A DNA stretch of 64,000 nt from Gammaproteobacteria bacterium CG_4_10_14_0_2_um_filter_38_22 (GCA_002793195.1 PFPT01000021.1:1-64000), one strand, 5' to 3'; numbered from the stretch's first letter, positions 1 to 8,795 are shown. A program made the numbers and translations. The notes: generated by a model from the letters alone, not told the origin.

Positions 1-64
1 CATGGCTTCCAGATTTGATCGTTCAAGCGGCTTCAGCTGCTACGTAAGCGCCCCGGGTTTTTGA
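1..64. other. GC-richer foreign-looking edge segment
   Basis: This short stretch is visibly GC-richer than the neighbouring DNA. It holds a 20-codon open frame from an ATG at 2 to a stop at 62-64, in phase with the EAL domain but without resemblance to it. It may be the end of a mobile element, a repeat at an assembly edge, or a chimeric join. Nothing identifies which. Confidence 0.35.
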
Positions 65-826
65 GAAGTTACAAATGAATTACATAACGCGATCAAAAAT
101 AATGAACTTTCACTGCACTATCAACCCATTTTTAATATACAAAAAAATAAATTTGAAAAAGTGGAAGCACTGATACGCTGGAAAAATAAGAAATTAGGTC
201 AAGTCTCGCCTGTTGAATTTATTCCTGTTGCAGAAGACATTGGCATGATGCAAAGCATTGGACAGTGGGTTATTGAAACAGCCATCCAACAGCAACACAA
301 TTGGAAAAACTCAAAACTTGAAAATATCATTATCAGTATCAACGTATCTGCAAAGCAACTGCTTGATGAAAATTTTGTTCAAAAAATAGAGAATGCTATT
401 AATAAAAATAAAACGCCGCCTGAAAAATTGATTATTGAGATAACTGAAAGTTTTTTTCTGCTGCAAGAAAAAGTACCCGAAAAATTAAATAAATTAAATC
501 ACTTGGGTGTAAAACTTGCCATTGATGATTTTGGAACCGGTTATTCTAACTTGAATTATCTTAATAAACTGCATGTTTCTTATTTAAAAATCGACAAATC
601 ATTTGTCGATCAAATTGACCAAGATCATTTTAATGATTCTATTTTGCTAACGATCATCGCCATTGGCAAAAGAATGAAATTTAAAATTATTGCTGAAGGC
701 GTTGAAACAAAAAATCAATATGATTTTTTATCTGAACAAAATTGCGATGAAATTCAAGGATATTATTTTTCAAAACCACTGCCTGCAACAGAGCTGGAAA
801 AATTTTTACAGCAAAAAAATACGTAA
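65..826 (+). CDS. EAL-domain cyclic-di-GMP phosphodiesterase, 5'-truncated
   Basis: Hydrolyses cyclic-di-GMP to pGpG. The frame open from 65 encodes the start of an EAL domain (NNELSLHYQPIF), then the EAL motif, SINVSAKQL, EITES, DDFGTGYSNLNYL, LKIDKSFV, AEGVET and QGYYFSKPLP. The Glu, Asn, Glu, Asp-Asp, Lys and Glu residues known to bind metal and substrate are all present, so the domain looks catalytically competent. The same frame has a stop at 62-64 and no good start; a GTG at 161 would remove the first strand and leave 221 residues. An N-terminal part, probably a GGDEF or sensor region, therefore seems to be missing. The 60 bases upstream look unlike the rest of the window. Confidence 0.85.
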   Translation, partial: EVTNELHNAIKNNELSLHYQPIFNIQKNKFEKVEALIRWKNKKLGQVSPVEFIPVAEDIGMMQSIGQWVIETAIQQQHNWKNSKLENIIISINVSAKQLLDENFVQKIENAINKNKTPPEKLIIEITESFFLLQEKVPEKLNKLNHLGVKLAIDDFGTGYSNLNYLNKLHVSYLKIDKSFVDQIDQDHFNDSILLTIIAIGKRMKFKIIAEGVETKNQYDFLSEQNCDEIQGYYFSKPLPATELEKFLQQKNT

Positions 827-846
827 CATGCAAAAGGATTTGCAAA

Positions 847-2166
847 ATGGAAATGAAGCTTGCCAAAATTATAGCCTTATCCAGTTTAACTTGTATTACC
901 ACCGCTTTCGCTACAAACGGCGCTTTTGATTATGGCTTTAGTGAAATCACGCGCGGTATGGGTGGTGCTGGCTCAGCATTACCACAAGATACTTTAATTG
1001 CTGCTATTAATCCGGCTGGGATGGTTGATGTTGGCAAACGTCTTGATTTCGGCGCATTTTTTTATGTTCCAACAGTCAGTTACGTAGCAACCGACGTTAC
1101 GCCAGCACAAGTTGGCGGCATTGCTGTTGCGCCAGGATATCACGCCAGCACTGATAAATTATTTTTCTTACCTGATTTTGGCTATAACCATCCGATTAAT
1201 AACAAAAGCGCATGGGGTATTTCGATGTATAGCTTAGCTGGTTTTGGGGGGCAATTTATCACAAATGATAATGCTTATGTTGCCGGCGGCACGCCAGCTC
1301 CTGGTGCGTTGGGTAATAACAAATTAGAAACAGATCTGAAACAATCTATTACTAGCGTTACTTATTCACACAAATTCTTATCGCATTCTGCTTGGGGCGT
1401 CAGTTTATTATTTGGACTTCAAGCACTGCATGTCGATGGCGTTAGCAATCTCAGCAATTTTACTGTTGATCCTAATAATCTTTCAAATAAAGGTACCGAT
1501 TATTCTGTTGGCGGCGGCGCACGATTCGGTGTCTTATTTGGTGTACTACCGAAGTTAGATTTGGGTATTTCATATCAACCCAAAATGCCGATGACTAAAT
1601 TTCATCAATATGCCGGCTTACTGCCTAATGGTGGCGAATTTGATATTCCTGCATTTGGTAATATTGGATTGGCATGGCATATTATTTCAAATGTGGTGCT
1701 CGTAGCAGACATGGAAAAGATCTGGTACAAAGATGTGCCCGCTTATGGCACTTCGCATGATGCATTGTTAAATGGCCCTTGCACAACTGCTTCAACTTGT
1801 ATGGGCGGCGCTAATGGCGCAGGATTTGGCTGGAACAATGCAGTGATTTATAAACTGGGAGCGCAATGGAAAATAACAAAAAAAACCACCTTGCGAGCAG
1901 GATTAAGTCATACCAATGAACTGTTATCGAATACTTATGCAACAGAGAACATGATCACACCCGGCGCAATTATTAAAAATCTTTATAGCCTTGGTGCTAC
2001 TCAAGATTTTTCAAAAAAAGATGCTATCACTGCTGTTGTCACCTATATTCCACGACAATCACTACGTTCACAAAATTTATTTGCAAGACCCGCTATTCAA
2101 TATGTCACGCTCAATGCAACAGGGATTGGATTTGGTATCAGTTGGAGCAGAGTGCTATCCGCTTGA
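847..2166 (+). CDS. OmpP1/FadL/TodX-family outer membrane transport protein
   Basis: A 439-residue outer membrane beta-barrel of the family that imports long-chain fatty acids or other hydrophobic molecules. A signal peptide ends near residue 22 (TTAFA). The mature start TNGAFDYGFSEITRGMGGAG, followed by PQD and NPAGM, is the classic N-terminal hatch signature of the family. The rest shows alternating aromatic/polar strands. The ATG has AAGGA nine bases upstream and lies 20 bases after the EAL gene. Its 3' end overlaps the convergent pilF by 12 bases. The substrate cannot be told from sequence, so no fadL symbol is given. Confidence 0.88.
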   Translation: MEMKLAKIIALSSLTCITTAFATNGAFDYGFSEITRGMGGAGSALPQDTLIAAINPAGMVDVGKRLDFGAFFYVPTVSYVATDVTPAQVGGIAVAPGYHASTDKLFFLPDFGYNHPINNKSAWGISMYSLAGFGGQFITNDNAYVAGGTPAPGALGNNKLETDLKQSITSVTYSHKFLSHSAWGVSLLFGLQALHVDGVSNLSNFTVDPNNLSNKGTDYSVGGGARFGVLFGVLPKLDLGISYQPKMPMTKFHQYAGLLPNGGEFDIPAFGNIGLAWHIISNVVLVADMEKIWYKDVPAYGTSHDALLNGPCTTASTCMGGANGAGFGWNNAVIYKLGAQWKITKKTTLRAGLSHTNELLSNTYATENMITPGAIIKNLYSLGATQDFSKKDAITAVVTYIPRQSLRSQNLFARPAIQYVTLNATGIGFGISWSRVLSA

Positions 2167-2868
2167 TGGCAAAGGCAGTGATAAACCCATTATATGTTTA
2201 TTCTGCTTGCTTGCAGCATAAACATATCGCTGATATTTCGCAATCACTGCAGATGAACTATGGGTCAACGCCACTTTTTTGAAATCAGCAAAATATTTTT
2301 TTGCAGCAACATCATTGCCAGCAAGATGACTCAATCGAGCCATACTTAATAATGAAAAATATTCTCCCGGATTATTTTCCAATGCCAGTTTAAAATAGTG
2401 CATTGCTAATTTGTTGTCTGGAATTAACATCGCACATGCACCCGCATTTTCATAGGCACCCGCATCATCTAAATAAGAAGGTTCTTTTGCAGCAGCAAGA
2501 AAATACTGTATCGCTGCTTGATATTTTCCTGCTCGACATAAAAAAGTGCCGTAATTATTTTTTGCATCACCTGAATGTGGCTCAACCGAGATGGCTTTTT
2601 TATAATAGGTGTTCGCTGTATTTGCATCACCCGTTTTCTCTAAATAAAAAGCCATACTGTACCAACTCACTGCAACATGAGGATCATCACGCAAGGCACT
2701 CAGAATACGCTCCTTACTTGCTGAATAATATCCTTTTGATAAGTAAGCCAATCCCAATTTTGCATTCAGTATGGCTGCTTGCTTTGCATCATGAGAATCA
2801 GCCAAAGTGCTTATTGAGCAAAAAGACAAAATACCAAAACAAAAAAACAATCCGATTTTTTTTCGCAT
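2155..2868 (-). CDS. pilF: Type IV pilus biogenesis/stability protein PilW (PilF), TPR protein
   Basis: A 237-residue periplasmic TPR protein needed for assembly or outer-membrane placement of the PilQ secretin. TPR units run from about residue 32 to 210. The segment NNYGTFLCRAGKYQAAIQYF with a following AYENAGACA is diagnostic of the PilF/PilW family. An N-terminal signal peptide is clear, but the only nearby cysteine lies in LSFC, a poor lipobox, whereas family members are usually lipoproteins. It is the last gene of pilMNOPQ-pilF, ten bases after pilQ, with AGGGTAA before the ATG. In many gammaproteobacteria aroK-aroB follow pilQ instead. Confidence 0.85.
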   Translation of the reverse strand: MRKKIGLFFCFGILSFCSISTLADSHDAKQAAILNAKLGLAYLSKGYYSASKERILSALRDDPHVAVSWYSMAFYLEKTGDANTANTYYKKAISVEPHSGDAKNNYGTFLCRAGKYQAAIQYFLAAAKEPSYLDDAGAYENAGACAMLIPDNKLAMHYFKLALENNPGEYFSLLSMARLSHLAGNDVAAKKYFADFKKVALTHSSSAVIAKYQRYVYAASKQNKHIMGLSLPLPSSG

Positions 2869-2878
2869 ATTGATTACC

Positions 2879-4459
2879 CTAGTAAGAAGATGAAGCGTCT
2901 CCTGGTTTTTGAATAATATGCGGAGTTAAGAAAATTAACAACTCGTCATTGTTAGTATATTTATCTGTGCTTCTAAACAAATGACCCAACAACGGAATTT
3001 TACTGATAAATGGAATTCGTGTCACCACATCATTTTTTTGACGCTTATAAACCCCGCCCAATACAACGGTTTGATTGTCATTGAGTAAAATACGAGATTG
3101 CTCTTGCTCCGTATTAATTCCTATCGCTTGACCACCACCAGACAAATTAACTGTTGTACCAGGACTGTTATTGCTCACCGTCAAATCCAAAATAACACGA
3201 TTATCTGGTGTAATTTGCGGCGTTACTTCTAATTTTAACAGCGCATCTGCAAATGAAACAGAAGTTGCCCCACTCGAAGAAGCATTTTGATAAGGAATTT
3301 GCTCACCTGTTTCAATATAAGCTTTGTGTTGATTTGATGTAATTAATCGCGGGGAAGAAATAATATCCAAATCATTCTGTGCTTCTAATGCTGATAATTC
3401 CATATCCACAAAAAAAGGACCCAGTTTTGATAATGCCAATCCGATACTGCCGGGAGTAGCGCCGCTAAAAATAGTACCCGCCCCAACAGGTTCATCAAAA
3501 TTTAAACGTTGCGCAAGCGGGACAGAATTCAAATCAGTGCCTGTTGCTAATGCGTTTGCACCATCCAATGTACCCGTTACAGAACCTCGCCCAACCGCAC
3601 GCGTTAATCCAAAACGCGCACCCAATGCCCTTTCAAATTGACGATTAATATCCACAACCCGCGCTTCAATTAAAATTTGCTTAACAGGATAGTCCAACTT
3701 TTTAATTAATTTTGTCACTGTTTTTATGTGTGCAGGCGTATCACGAATCCAAAGAGAATTGGTACGCTTATCAATACTGGTTGTACCACGCGCTGATAAT
3801 AATGAAAAATTCTTTGCAACTAAAATATTTTGTATGTCTTCTGCACTTGCATAGTTTAACCGAATCACACGATCTTCTAGCGGCGCCAAATCCCGGACAC
3901 GCTGTTTCGCCTCAAGTTCTGCTATTTGCTGTTTCAATAAATCATCTACGGGTGCAATATAAATAATATTATCGACTTGCCTTTCGCCTAAATTTTGTGA
4001 TTTTAAAATGACATCTAATGCTTGTGTCCAGGGCACTTGTCTTAAATGAATGGACATTTCACCTTTCACATTATCTGTAATCACAAAATTCAACTTTGTG
4101 AATTGCGCTATAATTTGCAGTAATTCACGCACACGGATACTCGTAAAATTCAATGAGATTAATTCTGGAGAAACCGTATAACGATTTTTCTCCGTAGCGC
4201 TAAATTGCGGCAAACGTATATCACTTAATGCTGATTTATTCAGAGCGGGTTTATGTGAAACAGACACCCCTTGATTTGCCACTTTCTGAATAGGTGTTTC
4301 CTCTGTTGTTGCTTTATCCATATTCACAGATACAGGCGTTACTGCTGCCAAAGATACATGATTAGGTGACACACTTTGATATTCTGCAGCCCACACCACA
4401 GTGGTCATTGATGTTGCTAATAGCACAACCCCAAAAAAGTAGTGAATTATTTTTCTCAT
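2879..4459 (-). CDS. pilQ: Type IV pilus secretin PilQ
   Basis: The outer-membrane secretin through which the pilus is extruded. The 526 residues comprise a signal peptide (to about 25), a low-complexity linker, a secretin/TonB short N-terminal domain (about 102-155), a NolW-type domain (about 195-258) and the secretin core (about 340-515). The core contains the end motif IPFISKIPLLGHLFRS. Homologues such as Pseudomonas PilQ exceed 700 residues and carry peptidoglycan-binding AMIN domains; none is recognisable here. The start codon overlaps the pilP stop by four bases, indicating translational coupling. Confidence 0.95.
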   Translation of the reverse strand: MRKIIHYFFGVVLLATSMTTVVWAAEYQSVSPNHVSLAAVTPVSVNMDKATTEETPIQKVANQGVSVSHKPALNKSALSDIRLPQFSATEKNRYTVSPELISLNFTSIRVRELLQIIAQFTKLNFVITDNVKGEMSIHLRQVPWTQALDVILKSQNLGERQVDNIIYIAPVDDLLKQQIAELEAKQRVRDLAPLEDRVIRLNYASAEDIQNILVAKNFSLLSARGTTSIDKRTNSLWIRDTPAHIKTVTKLIKKLDYPVKQILIEARVVDINRQFERALGARFGLTRAVGRGSVTGTLDGANALATGTDLNSVPLAQRLNFDEPVGAGTIFSGATPGSIGLALSKLGPFFVDMELSALEAQNDLDIISSPRLITSNQHKAYIETGEQIPYQNASSSGATSVSFADALLKLEVTPQITPDNRVILDLTVSNNSPGTTVNLSGGGQAIGINTEQEQSRILLNDNQTVVLGGVYKRQKNDVVTRIPFISKIPLLGHLFRSTDKYTNNDELLIFLTPHIIQKPGDASSSY

Positions 4460-4980
4460 TGCCCCGGCTCCTGCAAAGTCATCACAATTTCATGTGACTC
4501 CATTAATTCTTTATTAGTCGCATCAGCCTCAAGCTCAATACGAAAAACAACTTGATTTTGATCAACATGCACAACTAAAGCTTGCTGTAATCCAACACGC
4601 ATGCCTTCATCTATTCTATATAATTTCCCATCATTCGCACGCAACACTGCCCAACGTCGGTTATCATGCAAAATAATGCCTGTTAACTTTAAATTATCCA
4701 AGGCCATATTCGTCAAAATGGCATTAGGATACAGTTTCGTATTTTTCACTAATGCCGGCACTTCAAACGGATTTCGTAAACCGACACCCTCATACACGAC
4801 CGGTTTTACTTCAACCTCTTCTTTCTTATTTTCATCTTTAATCTCAGATGCCGCTTCTAGTTGTTTTACAAACCGTTGCGCATTTTTCTGAGCATTTTGA
4901 GATTGATTGTTATGACAAGAAACCAACATCAAACTAACCAGACTGAACAATAAAATCAAACTCGATCGAATCCATTTCAT
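4456..4980 (-). CDS. pilP: Type IV pilus assembly lipoprotein PilP
   Basis: An inner-membrane lipoprotein of the pilus alignment complex that connects PilN/PilO to PilQ. The 174 residues start with a signal peptide ending in the lipobox LVSC. A charged linker follows (Lys/Glu run around residues 45-60), then the beta-rich domain with GLRNPFEVP and LKLTGIILHDNRRWAVL, typical of PilP. Four-base overlaps with pilO upstream and pilQ downstream place it inside the operon. Confidence 0.92.
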   Translation of the reverse strand: MKWIRSSLILLFSLVSLMLVSCHNNQSQNAQKNAQRFVKQLEAASEIKDENKKEEVEVKPVVYEGVGLRNPFEVPALVKNTKLYPNAILTNMALDNLKLTGIILHDNRRWAVLRANDGKLYRIDEGMRVGLQQALVVHVDQNQVVFRIELEADATNKELMESHEIVMTLQEPGQ

Positions 4981-5582
4981 ACTTTCACTTCCGTAGAATT
5001 CGGCAATGTATGATACAGTGTTGCCACAAAATTTAATGTCAACAATTCACCGGTTGAATGCTCAAACGTTAATTGATTCACAACGACAACTGACGCTGGC
5101 AAATTAGCAATACCGCTTAAAAACTGGGCCAATTCATGAAACTTGCCCACAACAGAGATATCAACAGGGATTGATGCGTAATATTTTCCCATGATTTCAT
5201 TTTGAGGACGAAATGATATAAATTTCAAACCAGACTCTGTGCCCAACTTGGTAATGCTGGATAATAAATCTCCTGTTTTTGATGCGGGCGGAAACTGTTT
5301 CAACAACACCTCATATTCTTGCCGGGCTATTTTAGTGTTTTTTGAGTAATACATTACTTCGCCATATGTTCTGGCCTGCACTGTAATTTCTTTTTCTAGA
5401 AACGCTTCTCTGCTTTTATTTTTTAGCATTGCCTGAGTAGATTGATTTTTTAAAATGATAATGCCAATAGTGCATATTACGATAAAAACCAACAGCGCCA
5501 ACATCAATTTTAAAATAGGCGGCAATAAGTACAACTGAGTGAAAGATGATTTTTTTCTAGCAATCACATTGCGCATTATCAT
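4977..5582 (-). CDS. pilO: Type IV pilus inner membrane protein PilO
   Basis: A bitopic inner-membrane protein that pairs with PilN in the alignment subcomplex. The 201 residues have a short basic cytoplasmic N-terminus, one transmembrane helix (about 26-46), a coiled-coil stretch and a C-terminal ferredoxin-like domain containing GLKFISFRPQ and VVGKFHELAQFLSGIANLP, as in PilO. The gene overlaps pilN and pilP by four bases each. Confidence 0.92.
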   Translation of the reverse strand: MIMRNVIARKKSSFTQLYLLPPILKLMLALLVFIVICTIGIIILKNQSTQAMLKNKSREAFLEKEITVQARTYGEVMYYSKNTKIARQEYEVLLKQFPPASKTGDLLSSITKLGTESGLKFISFRPQNEIMGKYYASIPVDISVVGKFHELAQFLSGIANLPASVVVVNQLTFEHSTGELLTLNFVATLYHTLPNSTEVKV

Positions 5583-6268
5583 TGACTCTTGGGTTTTACA
5601 GAATTGATTGATCCTGTTTTTAATATATTCTCAATTTTGCGATCTTTTTCATCTCTAAGCTCTTTAATAGATTGAACTGGATTGGCTATTTCAATCTTTT
5701 TCTTTTGTTTTTCAGCATTCAACTCATTATCAGACATAGTCAATATCACTTTCAAATCAAATCGCGTCACGATAGTATTAGCACCTTCTGTTTTTTCTAC
5801 TTTTTGCAAAGAAATGACATCTAATTCAGGTGACGCATCAACCAACTTCATAAATTGTGCGATTAATAAATTTGAATTGGCATTGCCAGATAAATCAACC
5901 ACATTGCCATTACGCGTCAGTTTTGTAAAAAAAACACCGTGGGGCGTGATTTTAGTAAATACATTTAGCAAACGCACTGTATAGAAACGACTGGCTCGTA
6001 ACTGCCTTAACGTAACAACACGAGCCGCAAGCTCTTGATGAATTTTTTTATCATTCAAATATCCAGAAATATTGCGCACAAGTGTTATCTTTGCCTGTTC
6101 TAATGTTTCTATATAACTTTTTGAATACGCATTAGCAGCGAAAAAAAATCGTGACGCGACAAATAAAAAAAGAGCGGCTAAAACAACTACTATCATCATT
6201 AGCTGCATAAATAATTTTTTATTGATCGCAATTATTTCATTACGCCACGGCAATAAATTTATTTCCAT
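5579..6268 (-). CDS. pilN: Type IV pilus inner membrane protein PilN
   Basis: Partner of PilO; its cytoplasmic INLLPWR motif docks into PilM. The start was set at 6268 so that the protein begins MEINLLPWR, as in all homologues. GAGGA lies about nine bases upstream, and an earlier in-frame start at 6301 adds only 11 unrelated residues. The 229 residues hold the docking motif, one transmembrane helix (about 20-40), a coiled coil, a fimbrial-assembly domain and a Lys/Glu-rich tail. It overlaps the 3' end of pilM by ten bases. Confidence 0.92.
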   Translation of the reverse strand: MEINLLPWRNEIIAINKKLFMQLMMIVVVLAALFLFVASRFFFAANAYSKSYIETLEQAKITLVRNISGYLNDKKIHQELAARVVTLRQLRASRFYTVRLLNVFTKITPHGVFFTKLTRNGNVVDLSGNANSNLLIAQFMKLVDASPELDVISLQKVEKTEGANTIVTRFDLKVILTMSDNELNAEKQKKKIEIANPVQSIKELRDEKDRKIENILKTGSINSVKPKSQ

Positions 6269-7512
6269 AACGGCATTCCTCGCATTGCTATACCACAACA
6301 TAATGTGAATGCAGGGCCCAATTTTACAATGGATTCTCTATTTTTTGATTCCAAATTTTTTAATGCTAACAAGGGATTTGGGATAGTTAGCGAAATATCT
6401 AACATTTTTTCGACATATTGCGTCACTTCTGGAATTAATGCACAGCGCCCTGTCATTGCAACACACTCAATAATATGACCAGGATTTTCTGTATAAAATG
6501 ATTGAAACAAGCGACGAATTGTCATTACAATGTGCGATTTTTGATCCTCTGTTAACAAGCCAACTTGTGATTGCGCAACTGTTTGTGTTTCTACTGCAAG
6601 CGGCGATGGAAACGGCAATGTTTTTTCTGTTTCCATTTTTAATGGCGCTGATGGGTTTGCTTGCGCTGAGGTTTCTACAGGTGAAGCTGCGGTTTTCTCT
6701 GTTTGCGTTGCCCGAACTTCAACTCCCATAATACGACGAACAATAGGCACCAATGCATCGCCCGCATAAGATTGACGACTATAATACCGCATTGATTTTT
6801 GATGCATCACCACAAATAAAATACTATGCGGATTGAAATCAATTAGCGCGAGATATTTTTCTTCATGTTTTTCAGGTAATTGCGATGCAAATAAAGTATA
6901 GGCGCGCTCCAGAGAAAAATAATCCACATCTGCAATTTTAGTGGTTAATCCTGCTTGTTTTAAAATATCCACGCGCGGCAACACATCTTCTTTGCGCGCA
7001 ACAATTAACACCAAAGTCCAATTTTTAATGTTATCTGATGATAATGTTTCAATTTGCACAAAATCTAACAACAAGCTTTTAACCAATTCAGGGAAGGTTT
7101 TTTGTGCTTCTTGCCACGCTCGCGCCTCCGCCGCTTCTTCTGATAACTTTGCTTCTAACTTTATTTTTTTAATTGCTACTTTTGAGCCAGGCAAAGCAAT
7201 GACTGCATTTTTTGTCTGTATTTTTGCTTCTTCTAGCATTTTTTTTACAGCTTTTACAAATACCGGCACATCCGTTATTGTGTCGTCTGCAATAACACCA
7301 TGTGATAACCCGACGATACCGGCTTGCACAAATCGCAGTGTGCCCAACAAACCTTTTAATTGAAAAGACAGTAAAACAGAATCATCAAAATCAACACCCA
7401 ATAAATCACCATACACGTCTTTTGCTGTGCTCAGCATGTCACGTAATGGTTTGAAATAACTTAGCCAAGGAAGTATGCGTGTCTTCCAGGTCTCCGATAT
7501 ATCCTCTAACAT
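6259..7512 (-). CDS. pilM: Type IV pilus actin-like ATPase PilM
   Basis: A cytoplasmic actin-fold ATPase that binds the PilN tail and nucleates the inner-membrane complex. The 417 residues are longer than the roughly 350 usual for PilM. An N-terminal extension of about 30 residues precedes the conserved start LLGVDFDDSVLLSFQL. A Pro/Ala/Thr-rich segment (about 264-316) interrupts the second half. The ATG is preceded by AGAAGGAA, so the long start is supported. First gene of the minus-strand pilMNOPQ-pilF operon; a divergent minor-pilin operon starts about 100 bases away. Confidence 0.9.
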   Translation of the reverse strand: MLEDISETWKTRILPWLSYFKPLRDMLSTAKDVYGDLLGVDFDDSVLLSFQLKGLLGTLRFVQAGIVGLSHGVIADDTITDVPVFVKAVKKMLEEAKIQTKNAVIALPGSKVAIKKIKLEAKLSEEAAEARAWQEAQKTFPELVKSLLLDFVQIETLSSDNIKNWTLVLIVARKEDVLPRVDILKQAGLTTKIADVDYFSLERAYTLFASQLPEKHEEKYLALIDFNPHSILFVVMHQKSMRYYSRQSYAGDALVPIVRRIMGVEVRATQTEKTAASPVETSAQANPSAPLKMETEKTLPFPSPLAVETQTVAQSQVGLLTEDQKSHIVMTIRRLFQSFYTENPGHIIECVAMTGRCALIPEVTQYVEKMLDISLTIPNPLLALKNLESKNRESIVKLGPAFTLCCGIAMRGMPLWK

Positions 7513-7532
7513 AGATTCCTTCTATTTGATTT

Positions 7533-7562
7533 TTGGAGAAAAATCCCAACTTTGACTATAAT
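7533..7562 (+). promoter_or_regulatory. Putative sigma-70 promoter of the minor pilin operon
   Basis: TTGGAG (7533-7538) and a perfect TATAAT (7557-7562) are spaced by 18 bases. A second TATAAT at 7568-7573 lacks a matching -35. Transcription would start about 50 bases before the fimT ATG. Confidence 0.4.
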
Positions 7563-7583
7563 TGACTTATAATCTGATAACAA
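7555..7583 (-). promoter_or_regulatory. Putative sigma-70 promoter of pilMNOPQ-pilF
   Basis: On the minus strand TTGTTA (7583-7578) and TATAGT (7560-7555) are separated by 17 bases and lie about 45 bases upstream of the pilM start. Its -10 overlaps the -10 of the opposing fimT promoter, so the two operons may compete or be co-regulated. Prediction from sequence only. Confidence 0.45.
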
Positions 7584-7618
7584 CCGTCACAACGGTGTAT
7601 CGCGCGCAGGAGGTGCCA

Positions 7619-8143
7619 ATGTTGAGTGTCATACGAAAACAACAAGGATTAACGCTCACCGAAATAATTGTTGTTATTGGTATGTTAGCTATTGTTACCC
7701 TGCTACTAGTACCCAACTATCAATCCTACCTAGCACAAAATAGAGTAAAAGGCGCGGCTGAAAGCTTATATAGTCATTTTATTTTAGCACGCACTACTGC
7801 TATTTCGAGCTCACAAAATGTCACTGTTACTTTTAACACAGCTGATCCTTGGTGCTACGGCATTTCCAGTGGCGCAACCAGCTGCGCTTGTACGAGCGCA
7901 CCCTCTATAAGTAATTGCAATTTAGGCATCATCAGTCGAACCGATTTTCCAAACACCACGTTATCTAGCTCAGGATTTACTAGCAACATGGTGACATTTG
8001 ATGCTGCACGAGGCACTTTATCTAATACAGCGGGTTATGTTGATTTTGCACTGACCAGCGGTCAAAGCGTTCGCGTGTATATTAATAAATTTGGTGTACC
8101 AAAAACTTGCTCAAGCACAGTTGGGGGTTACAAATCATGCTGA
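7619..8143 (+). CDS. fimT: Prepilin-like protein, FimT/GspH family
   Basis: A minor pilin. The ATG at 7619 was chosen because AGGAGG lies five bases upstream and it yields a short leader MLSVIRKQQG before the prepilin peptidase site G/LTLTE, with Glu at +5 and a hydrophobic helix after it. A longer frame opens at 7562 but lacks a leader-like start. The C-terminal GspH-type domain has several cysteines (WCYG, SCAC, NCN and the last residue). First gene of a divergent operon with two further prepilins. Confidence 0.85.
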   Translation: MLSVIRKQQGLTLTEIIVVIGMLAIVTLLLVPNYQSYLAQNRVKGAAESLYSHFILARTTAISSSQNVTVTFNTADPWCYGISSGATSCACTSAPSISNCNLGIISRTDFPNTTLSSSGFTSNMVTFDAARGTLSNTAGYVDFALTSGQSVRVYINKFGVPKTCSSTVGGYKSC

Positions 8144-8787
8144 TATCACAAAATCAAAAAGGCATGTCCATTGTTGAAGTCATTGTGGCATTGCTTATTG
8201 CATCAGTAGTTATCGTTGCTGCATTAACCCTTTTTTCAAATTCAATGACTACCAGCCAGCGCGTTCTAGATCAGGGAAAATTAGATCGTGATTTAAATGC
8301 TGCGATGGATGCCATGGTCTTAGATTTAAAACGTGCTGGATACTGGGGAACAGCTACCAATAGCAACACCAATCCATTTATGGCAACCGGGTTAGACATC
8401 ACAACCAACTCAGATGGCACCTGCGTTACGTTTACTTATGACAAAAATAATGATGGCACGGTTGCAACTGTCAGTGCTGCTGCTGATGATGAGCATTACG
8501 GTTTTAGAAAAAATGGCGCTGCTTTGCAATATAGACCACCAGGCGCTACCACTGACTGTTCAGCTGCATCGACTAACTGGGATAATTTGACCGACACAAA
8601 TATACTAACGATCACGGCATTCAACGTGACAACAACCAACACAGCACTTGCAATTAATGGCACAACCAATACAACACAGATGCGCAAAGTTACCATCAGC
8701 GTTACAGGTTATCTGAATAACGATGTCAGCAATGCGAAAACAATTACACGCACAATCAGGGTGAATAACAACAAATACATTCCATAG
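8137..8787 (+). CDS. pilW: Prepilin-like minor pilin, PilW-like
   Basis: A minor pilin of the PilW/PulJ type, 216 residues. The ATG at 8137 gives the leader MLISQNQKG and cleavage before MSIVE. GGGGG lies about ten bases upstream, and the gene overlaps fimT by seven bases. After the hydrophobic helix come an RAGYWG segment, a Thr/Asn-rich domain and HYGFRKNGAALQYRPPG, typical of PilW-family minor pilins. Not the same protein as the TPR protein sometimes also called PilW. Assignment to PilW rather than PilX or PilV is probable, not certain. Confidence 0.75.
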   Translation: MLISQNQKGMSIVEVIVALLIASVVIVAALTLFSNSMTTSQRVLDQGKLDRDLNAAMDAMVLDLKRAGYWGTATNSNTNPFMATGLDITTNSDGTCVTFTYDKNNDGTVATVSAAADDEHYGFRKNGAALQYRPPGATTDCSAASTNWDNLTDTNILTITAFNVTTTNTALAINGTTNTTQMRKVTISVTGYLNNDVSNAKTITRTIRVNNNKYIP

Positions 8788-8795
8788 AGAAACAC

